Source: Flavobacteriaceae bacterium (lineage in GTDB: Bacteria > Bacteroidota > Bacteroidia > Flavobacteriales > Flavobacteriaceae). Taken from it: a DNA stretch of 7,655 nt. The position numbers and the translations under genes were made by a program. The notes under the pieces were generated by a model. The model saw only the letters and a list, made by a program, of their open reading frames with translations, did no database searches and was not told where the DNA came from. Below are positions 1-6,469 of the stretch, piece after piece. Numbering within the stretch: position 1 is the stretch's first letter; the number at the start of each line of letters is the position of its first letter. The DNA lies in assembly GCA_013214425.1 (NCBI GenBank), contig JABSPN010000137.1:1-7655 (forward strand), written 5' to 3'.

Positions 1-420
1 GTTTTCAATTCCTTCAATGATGAGATTTTAAAGGAGTCGTTTATAACTAGCATTAATAAGTTGAATAGTGTAAAAGTATGTTTGGTGTGTAATTCGAGTT
101 CAGAGTTCGCATTGGAAAGGCTTATTGAAATTGCTGAAAAATGTGACAATACAGATGTTGTGAATGTAAAAAGAAAAAAATCACTTGTATATTCTATTAG
201 AGTTGGTGCACGATACATGAGCAATCAATTTAATTTTAAGTACTTAGGATTTATCGTTGGAATGGATAATACAGATATTCTAAATACAATCAAAAAGTAT
301 ACAATACATCTGGAGGCTATTTTGAAAATGAATAAAATTGAAAAAGAAAACAGTACAAAACAAACGTTTTACAAAAGTATCTTTTCCATAACAGAGTATA
401 TAGAAAGGGTAACCTTATAA
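1..420 (+). CDS. 3' part of a short glycosyltransferase-like protein (5' end outside window)
   Basis: The frame is open from the first base, so the TTG at 61 is an internal leucine codon and not a start; 139 residues are visible before the TAA at 418-420. The first codons read VFNSFNDEIL, resembling the 'hPhaNE' opening of family 2 glycosyltransferases. Next come a beta-strand/NSSS segment (VCLVCNSSSEFALERLIEIAE), a 'VNVKRKKSLVYSIRVGARYM' stretch in the place of the usual 'N.GK..A.R.G' motif, and 'FKYLGFIVGMD', where active enzymes carry 'YIGFxDADL'. The DxD metal-binding motif is thus absent, and the catalytic C-terminal half of a full GT2 enzyme is missing. If the match is right, only a few N-terminal codons lie outside the window and the whole protein is about 150-160 residues, probably not an active transferase. 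The family call rests on motif resemblance alone. The product has no signal peptide in the visible part, and nothing here links it to the lipoprotein genes downstream. Confidence 0.6.
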   Translation, partial: VFNSFNDEILKESFITSINKLNSVKVCLVCNSSSEFALERLIEIAEKCDNTDVVNVKRKKSLVYSIRVGARYMSNQFNFKYLGFIVGMDNTDILNTIKKYTIHLEAILKMNKIEKENSTKQTFYKSIFSITEYIERVTL

Positions 421-429
421 ATTCGACAT

Positions 430-450
430 AGACTCTTTCATAACGAGTCT
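430..450 (+). other. Weak hairpin just after the first gene
   Basis: AGACTC at 430-435 and GAGTCT at 445-450 can form a perfect 6-bp stem with a 9-nt loop, starting 10 nt after the stop codon. There is no T-run after the stem, so it is at best a weak or Rho-assisted transcript end and could be chance in AT-rich DNA. Confidence 0.2.
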
Positions 451-550
451 CCTGAATTAGCTCAACCGTTTAGCAATAGAAACTCACAGATACTACTTTA
501 AATAATGAGTAAAAGACACCCGACGTTTACGAGCAAATTTACAATATATC

Positions 551-818
551 ATCGCTAATAAGGATTGTGGTAAAGAAATACAAATGATAGGCTATATAAA
601 ACCAAATTTTGCTAGTCAGGAAATTTATATTACTGAGATAGATTTTCCATGGGTACTCAGCATTGTTAGTGATGGTTTTAAAGCACCTAAGGAAGTAATT
701 AAGATATTTAATGCGGTAATCATTTCTCAAATTGGGCAATATCTGGAGGAACAGAATAGATTGATTGGAACAGTAATGCAAATCTTGGAGCCGAAATGAC
801 AATATGATTAAAGACTAA
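551..818 (+). pseudogene. Relic of the 3' end of a third LruC-type lipoprotein gene
   Basis: This segment is collinear with 2771-3040, the last 270 nt of the intact gene downstream. The first ~165 nt stay in frame and read IANKDCGKEIQ ... YITEIDFPWVLSIVSDGFKAPKE, against IANKDRGKEIH ... YITQTGFPWGLSIINDNFKVPKE in the intact protein. A 42-nt stretch (717-758) is identical to 2938-2979. Just before it one base is lost (ATGCGGTAAT against ATGCGTATAAT), which shifts the frame; TAT has become TAG at 757-759; and a second base is lost near 790. The two deletions account exactly for the length difference (268 against 270 nt). The final GACTAA at 813-818 matches the intact stop. Upstream of about 540 the similarity fades, so the rest of the gene (signal peptide, middle domain and most of the LruC domain) is gone. 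A 71-codon frame starting at ATG 584 is only a by-product of the frameshift. No function is expected. Confidence 0.88.
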
Positions 819-928
819 TGTTCGATGTAAAGTTGAATCAATGAATTAATGATATAATAGAGCCAACTTCATTTACATTCACACTACAGGTAGCACAATT
901 ACGTGGATTATGATCTAAATAAAGTATG

Positions 929-1054
929 TCTACAATCGACTCATCTGCGTATAGAATCATTTCATCGATAGAAACATTTTAGTTAAAGATCATCAAAAAA
1001 GTAAGTGAATGTATTCATTAATTTTAAAAATGTTTCAATTTAAAATACGTTGTT
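929..1054 (+). promoter_or_regulatory. Duplicated upstream block of the first lipoprotein gene
   Basis: The 126 nt before the ATG at 1055 align without gaps to the 126 nt before the ATG at 3326, with about four in five positions alike by eye. An exact 18-nt match (GTCTACAATCGACTCATC) starts at 928 here and at 3199 in the other copy, and other blocks include GAAACATTTTAGT, TAAGTGAATGTATT and TTTCAATTTAA. This block probably holds the promoter and 5' leader. I could not find a convincing Bacteroidota TTG/TAnnTTTG promoter pair or an SD motif; the start region is A/T-rich, as is usual in the phylum. Confidence 0.5.
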
Positions 1055-3040
1055 ATGCGCTTTTTAGTTCGTTTAATCATTATTGTTTTTTTCCTCTCTT
1101 GTACATATGATAACAAAGAGCCTTTGGCCTCTCAAGATACTACAGCAGATGCTTTTCTCAATATTCCTGAAGATTTCGATTTTAGTACCCATAGAAGTGT
1201 CAATATCACCATCAATGATAGTGAAGACCATGTAGTGTATATATTTTATTTATTATCACAATCGGTTCCTGATGCAGACTATAATCTCCTCAAAGCAGAT
1301 GAAGTCATTTTAAACGGGATCATTTACAAAAAAATTCTCTCAGCCATGACGCAAAATCATGTCATTAATCATCACATTAATGTACCCAAAAATTTACATA
1401 AAATTTTAATCGTTAGAAAAGGAGATGAGGGGCATTATGCTACTGTTGATATATCAAACAATCAATTGGTATTTAATTACACTAGTTCTAATGACATGAC
1501 AACCAATGGTAACGAAATGAAGCCAGTACAAGTTATTTCATCTAATCGCTTGCTTCAAAATGCACAAGATATTTCGTTCAATTACTTGGGTACATACAGT
1601 AATTTCTATGGTGTTCCAGACTATCTTGTTACCCCAGACACAGTTTCTCAAGATGTAATTGATATTGTTTTTAATTCTTTGCCAGCAGGACAGTCTGTTC
1701 CAGTTTTTAATCCAGATTATATCGCATCAAATGTAGAAACGGATGTCAAATTTTCAGGAACTTCCGATGTTTGGGTAACCTTTGTTCACGAGGAAGCTTT
1801 TTACAAGAATGCCTTAGCGTATTATACTTATGATGTGAATAGTCCTCCAACTACAGTGGGTGATATCGGTACTTTAAATATTATTTTTCCTAATGCTTCA
1901 TTTCAAGGATCAGGAGGGGGGTTGTCCACTGGCGATAAAGTTTATTTAGGGCAGTTTGATAGTAATACTGCAATTGGTTGGGCTTTGATTGCTTATGGTT
2001 GGGATCCGTATTTTAATGTTGTATCACAGAACAGCCCGATTTATTTTTCAAACCCCGATTTAAATCCAGAGTTAATTGCCACGAATAGGCCGCATAATGT
2101 AATATTGAAAGACGATGCTAGAGATATTTTATTAATAGGATTTGAAGATTTGGATAGGGATAGTCCTTACACAGATAATGATTTTAATGATCTTGTGTTT
2201 TATGTAACAGCATCGCCTTACACTAATGTTATCACTTCCGATTACCAATCTGTAAGTCAAGGTCCCGGCACTGATTCAGATAATGATGGAGTATCAGACG
2301 ATGAAGATGCTTACCCTAATGACAGTAGCAAAGCATTCCAAATTTACTCTCCTAGCGCAAGCGGTACGTCGACTCTTGCCTTTGAAGATTTATGGCCATC
2401 CACTGGAGACTATGATTTCAATGATTTGTCGTTTAGCTATAGGTCGCTTGTCATTACTAATGCTGAAAATAATGCTGTACAAGTTGATTTTGTGTGCAAT
2501 GTCAATACAAATTTTGCAGGATATACAAATGCTATTGGAATCGAATTAGAGGGAGTTACTCCTGCTCAAATTCAAAGTGTATCTGGTGCTAAAATCACTG
2601 AAAATTATCTGACTTTTAATGGCAACGGAACAGAGGCTAATCAAGATAATGCGGTCATTATTTTTACAGATAATGCTGATAATTTTTTACATGAAACAAC
2701 AGTGAGCATCGTCTTTACGACTCCAATAAGCACCAATGCACTGGGAGCCGCTCCATTTAATCCTTTCATAATTGCGAATAAAGACCGAGGTAAAGAAATT
2801 CACTTACCAAACCACAACAAAACAAATTTGGGTGATTCTGGAACTTATATTACTCAGACAGGTTTTCCATGGGGTCTGAGTATCATAAATGATAATTTTA
2901 AAGTTCCTAAGGAAGGAATTAATATTTTAAATGCGTATAATCATTTCTCAAATTGGGCAATATCTGGAGGAACAGAATATATTGATTGGCACAGTAACAC
3001 AAATCCTGGTTACCGAAATGACAATATGCTTGAAGACTAA
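1055..3040 (+). CDS. LruC-domain lipoprotein with DUF4114-type middle domain
   Basis: Predicted 661-residue outer-membrane lipoprotein of unknown function. Residues 1-15 form a short lipoprotein signal with a FFLSC lipobox, so Cys16 should be lipidated; the polar DNKE stretch just after it suits export past the inner membrane. Residues 36-56 (IPEDFDFSTHRSVNI...) begin an N-terminal domain typical of LruC proteins, ending near NGNEMKP (151-157). Residues ~235-388 match the DUF4114 pattern: VWVTFVHEEAFYKN, YYTYDVNSPP, IIFPNASF, GGGLSTGDKVYLGQF, then GFEDLDR and TDNDFNDLVF. Residues 407-423 (DSDNDGVSDDEDAYPND) form a thrombospondin type 3-like calcium loop. Residues ~428-655 are the LruC/DUF4842-like domain with FEDLWPS, GDYDFND, GTEANQDNAVI, APFNPFI and FPWGLSI. 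The ATG at 1055 starts the signal peptide directly and is mirrored by the paralogue at 3326. The name-giving Leptospira LruC is an outer-membrane lipoprotein; calcium binding here is inferred from acidic loops. The protein lacks about a dozen LruC residues present in the paralogue. Confidence 0.93.
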   Translation: MRFLVRLIIIVFFLSCTYDNKEPLASQDTTADAFLNIPEDFDFSTHRSVNITINDSEDHVVYIFYLLSQSVPDADYNLLKADEVILNGIIYKKILSAMTQNHVINHHINVPKNLHKILIVRKGDEGHYATVDISNNQLVFNYTSSNDMTTNGNEMKPVQVISSNRLLQNAQDISFNYLGTYSNFYGVPDYLVTPDTVSQDVIDIVFNSLPAGQSVPVFNPDYIASNVETDVKFSGTSDVWVTFVHEEAFYKNALAYYTYDVNSPPTTVGDIGTLNIIFPNASFQGSGGGLSTGDKVYLGQFDSNTAIGWALIAYGWDPYFNVVSQNSPIYFSNPDLNPELIATNRPHNVILKDDARDILLIGFEDLDRDSPYTDNDFNDLVFYVTASPYTNVITSDYQSVSQGPGTDSDNDGVSDDEDAYPNDSSKAFQIYSPSASGTSTLAFEDLWPSTGDYDFNDLSFSYRSLVITNAENNAVQVDFVCNVNTNFAGYTNAIGIELEGVTPAQIQSVSGAKITENYLTFNGNGTEANQDNAVIIFTDNADNFLHETTVSIVFTTPISTNALGAAPFNPFIIANKDRGKEIHLPNHNKTNLGDSGTYITQTGFPWGLSIINDNFKVPKEGINILNAYNHFSNWAISGGTEYIDWHSNTNPGYRNDNMLED

Positions 3041-3199
3041 TATTCTCGTTGTAAAATCGAATCAATGAATCATTGAACAATAAGTCCCAATTTATCTGTA
3101 TTTGCAACAGTAAACTTAATTTCTATTTATAAGTTGATTATCTCAAAAACGCAAATTACAGAGGGCACAATTCATAGAATTTGATAGAGATAAAGCCAG
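3041..3199 (+). other. Spacer between the two lipoprotein genes
   Basis: The first ~35 nt resemble the sequence after the relic gene at 819-850 (both contain GAATCAATGAAT), so the duplication includes sequence past the stop codon. TCAATG at 3062-3067 and CATTGA at 3071-3076 form a 6-bp stem with a 3-nt loop, without a T-run. The rest is about 50 nt longer than the matching spacer at 819-928, and no terminator or open frame is visible. Read-through from the first gene into the second is possible, although the second gene has its own copy of the upstream block. Confidence 0.45.
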
Positions 3200-3325
3200 T
3201 CTACAATCGACTCATCCGAGGATATAATCATTTCACCGATGGAAACATTTTAGTAAAAGATATTACAGAAAATAAGTGAATGTATTAATTAATTTTAAAC
3301 TTGTTTCAATTTAATTAATACTGTT
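3200..3325 (+). promoter_or_regulatory. Duplicated upstream block of the second lipoprotein gene
   Basis: This is the second copy of the 126-nt block found at 929-1054, collinear right up to the start codon. Conservation is highest at TCTACAATCGACTCATC (from 3200), GGAAACATTTTAGT, AATAAGTGAATGTATT and TTTCAATTTAA. TAAACTTG at 3296-3303 is one mismatch from the Bacteroidota -7 element TAnnTTTG, but no TTG sits at the expected distance upstream and the other copy does not preserve it, so I do not call it as the promoter. Confidence 0.5.
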
Positions 3326-5314
3326 ATGCGTTTTGTTATTAGTTTAATCATTACTGTTTTTTTCCTCTCTTGTACATATGATAACAAAGAACCTGTGGCT
3401 TCACAAGATACTACCGCAGGGGTTTTTCTGGATGTTCCAGAAGATTTTGATTTTAGCACCCACCGTCAGGTAACTATTGAAATATGGGACAGTGATCCCA
3501 GTATCAGATACGATATTTTTAATATACCTGATGCACCTGAATACAAAGGGATTGAAACTTTCGAAAACCAAGCTGGTGAGGTGGTAACAGAGGAGGTCTA
3601 TCACAATAATGTGATGGAGCGACACATTTCATCTGGGGTACCTCATAACGGAGTATTAAAACTAACTACTACCATACCTAAATACATCAATAATGTTTAT
3701 TTAAGAAGAAAAGACCGTTATGTGATGACTGGTGAAACTGTGCCCATACTGAACAATAAAGTTATCTATAACCACCAAAATAATTTCAACGGGAATGAAC
3801 AAACAAACCGCACTCCTGGTGAGATATTAGACTTTTTGTTCTGTGTCAACGGTTCTGGTGAGTTATTTAAGGTGGATCCTCTAAATGGTGATCTCACGTA
3901 CCTTTCTGCCATGCCAGATGGCAGCTACACAGCTGGTATCGATCAAGTTAATGGGTATTTGTATTCTATTGGTCGTTCATCACCGAATCCAATCATGAAG
4001 TATTCAATAGTTGATAATACTTGGGAAATAATCAATTATTTGGGTATGGGTGGTCCAAGACTTGATTATAATAAATTCGATAATTTGCTTTATTTTTCCA
4101 GATCTAATAAACTTTACACCATAGATCCTGCTACAGGTACGGTCCTCGACCAATGGAACATTGAAGGGCTTCATAGTTTAGTTGGAGGAGATCTGGTTTT
4201 CGCAGAGGATCAAACATTATTCATGTGTACTTTCTCCGGACTTTATCGTCTTGAGCTCGATAGTAATGATGTGTACCAAAGTACACGTATTAGTGCCGAT
4301 AATCTTCCTTTTAATCCAACTTCAATGACCTTTGATTCTGATCAAAACCTTTGGCTAGCCAATAATGCTGCGAGCTCTGATTTAATTATTATGGATACAG
4401 TTACTGGAGGATGGCAATATACTTGGGGAATAAATGCTGGCAACGGAACTGATTTTGGACGAACAATCAATGACCTCACCACCTTAAGGGTTGTCAATGA
4501 AAATTATGTAGATCTAGATACCGATGGTGATGGAATTCTCGATAAAGATGATGCCAAACCAAGTGATCCAGAAATTGCATTTGAAACGTTTACACCGAGC
4601 CAGTTTGGAGAAGGTACTGTTGCTTTTGAGGATCTATGGCCTTCTTTTGGTGATTATGATTTCAATGATGTCGCGTTAAATTACAGAAATATCGTCTACA
4701 CAAATTCACAAAATTTAGCAGTAAAAATGGAATTCAACTGCACGATTAAGTCACATATTTCAGGCTATGTAAATGGTGTTGCCTTTGAATTAGACGGTTT
4801 GACACCCAATCAGATTGAAAGTATTACCAATCAACATTTTTTTGAGTCTTATGTCACCTTAAACGCCAATGGAACTGAAGCAAATCAAGACAACGCCGTT
4901 ATTTTCATTACAGACAATGCACATCAAATGCCCGATGACATAACCGTCACTGTTGAATTTACCACACCCTTAGATCCTAACACTATTGGTTCTGCTCCTT
5001 TCAATCCATTTATTGTAGCCAATCGAAATCGAGATGTAGAAATTCATTTACCCAATAAAGATGTGACGTCTCTGGGAACAGTTGGTCTTGACATATCAGG
5101 AGTAAATAGGGATCCAGACGGAAATTATATTGCCAGTAATGGCTATCCATGGGCAATTAGTTTAGTTCATGATTTTAAGGTGCCAAAAGAAAGCGTAGAA
5201 ATAACAACTGCCTATAATTTCTTTGCCAATTGGGCTACATCTGGTGGGGTTGAAAGCTTGGATTGGTACAAGGATAATCCGGGTAATAGAAACGATGAAA
5301 AATTACAAGATTAG
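3326..5314 (+). CDS. LruC-domain lipoprotein with beta-propeller-like middle domain
   Basis: Predicted 662-residue lipoprotein paralogous to the gene 285 nt upstream. The signal peptide and following residues are nearly the same (FFLSC lipobox with Cys16, then TYDNKEPVASQDTTA), as is the PEDFDFSTHR start of the N-terminal domain. Residues ~168-388 differ completely from the paralogue: at least five repeats of the form 'LYxhDxxTGxh' are visible (ELFKVDPLNGDL 179-190, IMKYSIVDNTWEI, KLYTIDPATGTV 262-273, GLYRLELDSNDVY, LIIMDTVTGGWQY), as in a beta-propeller. Residues 396-415 (DLDTDGDGILDKDDAKPSDP) form a thrombospondin type 3-like calcium loop. Residues ~417-657 are the LruC/DUF4842-like domain, with FEDLWPS, GDYDFND, GTEANQDNAV, APFNPFI, DPDGNYIASNGYPWAISL, FKVPKE and the end motif LDWYKDNPGNRND. 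The domain keeps the 'DPDGNY' insertion that the paralogue lacks. The protein is likely outer-membrane and possibly surface exposed; its ligand is unknown. Confidence 0.93.
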   Translation: MRFVISLIITVFFLSCTYDNKEPVASQDTTAGVFLDVPEDFDFSTHRQVTIEIWDSDPSIRYDIFNIPDAPEYKGIETFENQAGEVVTEEVYHNNVMERHISSGVPHNGVLKLTTTIPKYINNVYLRRKDRYVMTGETVPILNNKVIYNHQNNFNGNEQTNRTPGEILDFLFCVNGSGELFKVDPLNGDLTYLSAMPDGSYTAGIDQVNGYLYSIGRSSPNPIMKYSIVDNTWEIINYLGMGGPRLDYNKFDNLLYFSRSNKLYTIDPATGTVLDQWNIEGLHSLVGGDLVFAEDQTLFMCTFSGLYRLELDSNDVYQSTRISADNLPFNPTSMTFDSDQNLWLANNAASSDLIIMDTVTGGWQYTWGINAGNGTDFGRTINDLTTLRVVNENYVDLDTDGDGILDKDDAKPSDPEIAFETFTPSQFGEGTVAFEDLWPSFGDYDFNDVALNYRNIVYTNSQNLAVKMEFNCTIKSHISGYVNGVAFELDGLTPNQIESITNQHFFESYVTLNANGTEANQDNAVIFITDNAHQMPDDITVTVEFTTPLDPNTIGSAPFNPFIVANRNRDVEIHLPNKDVTSLGTVGLDISGVNRDPDGNYIASNGYPWAISLVHDFKVPKESVEITTAYNFFANWATSGGVESLDWYKDNPGNRNDEKLQD

Positions 5315-5512
5315 CTTTACAAATTGTGTTAAATGATGAAATTGAATACAACAACTATATCAATAGAATGTTTAGATTATTTAAATAATCGGTTTTTTAG
5401 ATATCGCTAACATTTTTCAAACCGCTTAGTGTTTAGCATTGAATTTTTCTCTATTTACTGATGCTTTGTAACAAAAAAAGAAACTCAAAAAACAAGTAGT
5501 AGTAATTTGATT

Positions 5513-5575
5513 AAACTATTCCAAAATACTTGATGAGTCCTATTACCTCACTAGAGTATTTTGGAATAGTTTTTT
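5513..5575 (+). terminator. Long perfect hairpin with T-run, likely terminator of the lipoprotein genes
   Basis: AAACTATTCCAAAATAC at 5513-5529 is the exact reverse complement of GTATTTTGGAATAGTTT at 5556-5572, giving a 17-bp stem that one more T-A pair extends. A T-run (5570-5575) follows on the + strand, while no matching A-run precedes the left arm, so it acts on rightward transcripts. It lies about 200 nt after the stop of the second lipoprotein gene. The 26-nt loop is long for an intrinsic terminator and contains a short GAG/CTC pairing, so a structured RNA end is an alternative. Confidence 0.72.
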
Positions 5576-6361
5576 GTTTTTTAGGACAAATCTTATTATG
5601 TTTCCTATCTGTTAAAATGTATTAGCGAACAGGGAATACCTACTATTCAGAAATCGATATAGAAAAATAATAATAAAAAAACTATAAAACGGTATGTAAG
5701 ATACAGTCTTATTCAACGATTTTGCATTAATATATAGCTTTTGTTGTATCAATTATAGTTCAAAACTTTGAAATACGATATCATTTATTGAGAAGGATGA
5801 ACCCGTTTCAAAATACAGTATAATGGATGAAATCATAAACAAGTTAGCAACCAAATAACGTTCTGCTGAAACTTGTAAGTCTTTATTGTGCCATTTTGTG
5901 AACTTTTAAGGGTTATACAAAATCTTCAAATCATTCTTTAAAGATTTAATAAACTCTCCAAACTTAGTATACATAATTCAGTCCACTTTTAGTTGAAAAT
6001 TTACAATACCCTTTCCATCGTCTTTAAAATGAATAGATGAACGGTGCTATTGGGTAAACAGAACTGCTGTATTATTAGTTGTTAGTATGGATAAAAAACT
6101 TAAGGCTAAATTCGTCATCTTCTAAAATTAGCTTCTCATTACTCCTAATTTATGCTAGATATTCATTTTATAACAAAAGAAGTTATTCGATGTAAATAAT
6201 ATAACTAAATGACATGATAAAAAGAAGAATTACTGTTTCACCTTCCTCTTTTTACGGTATTACAGTACCTTAAAAATCAAGTGCTTTAGTATTTTAGCAT
6301 TGTCTGTTTATAGTTACTTCGGTAATAAATATCGGAAGATATTAAATTCGAAATTCCTAAT

Positions 6362-6390
6362 AAAAGAGCTTCAAATTTGAAGCTCTTTTT
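6362..6390. terminator. Perfect palindrome between convergent genes, bidirectional terminator
   Basis: Positions 6362-6389 are a perfect 28-nt palindrome: A4, GAGCTTC (6366-6372), AAATTT, GAAGCTC (6379-6385), T4. On the + strand a T5 run ends it (6386-6390); on the minus strand the run is T4. It sits between the rightward lipoprotein genes and the leftward OmpA-family gene and can stop transcription from both sides. Confidence 0.75.
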
Positions 6391-6414
6391 CCATTTTAAT
6401 AAGATCATAAAAAG

Positions 6415-6444
6415 AAAAGGCGCTAACAACAATAAGCACCTTTT
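6415..6444 (-). terminator. Terminator of the OmpA-family gene
   Basis: In minus-strand RNA, AAAAGGUGCU and AGCGCCUUUU pair over 10 positions, with one U-G wobble, around a 10-nt loop, and the stem is followed by CUUUUUAUG. It begins about 25 nt after the stop codon of the minus-strand gene. In + strand RNA the wobble becomes a C-A mismatch, so the hairpin favours leftward transcripts. Confidence 0.75.
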
Positions 6445-6469
6445 CAACGGGGTTAGATTTTATTTGCAA

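Larger units (their letters stand above)
5315..6469. other. Gene-poor region between convergent genes
   Basis: This 1155-nt stretch contains the three hairpins listed separately and otherwise no convincing gene. The longest open piece noted is about 50 codons on the minus strand (5756-5905, ending YFETGSSFSINDIVFQSFEL), interrupted upstream by stops; it has no recognisable family. Short minus-strand pieces such as ILEDDEFSLKFF (about 6093-6128) and FKDDGKGI (near 6023) look protein-like but lie in different frames with stops between them. The region may be decayed coding DNA, a site of untranslated RNA, or plain spacer; the sequence does not decide. Confidence 0.5.

Noticed and set aside
61..420. 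TTG at 61 as the start of the first gene
   Set aside because: The frame is open back to position 1, and the codons before 61 continue the same glycosyltransferase-like pattern.
584..799. 71-codon open frame read as a separate small protein
   Set aside because: Its first part matches the tail of the downstream LruC protein and its last ~25 codons are the frameshifted reading of that same tail, so it is a relic rather than a gene.
539..802. 87-codon minus-strand open frame
   Set aside because: It lies opposite the relic gene, and the same antisense pattern recurs opposite the intact gene (2919-3107); it is a mirror of coding sequence.
3062..3076. TCAATG/CATTGA hairpin as terminator of the first lipoprotein gene
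   Set aside because: The stem is only 6 bp, mostly A-T, and has no T-run after it.
3296..3303. TAAACTTG as a Bacteroidota -7 promoter element
   Set aside because: It has one mismatch, no TTG at the right distance upstream, and is not preserved in the otherwise conserved block at 929-1054.
5390..5424. CGGTTT...AAACCG inverted repeat after the second lipoprotein gene
   Set aside because: The stem is 6 bp with a 23-nt gap and no T-run at its end; this is expected by chance in such DNA.
5756..5905. Minus-strand open piece of ~50 codons as a gene
   Set aside because: It is no longer than chance open stretches here, has stops just upstream, and shows no recognisable motif.
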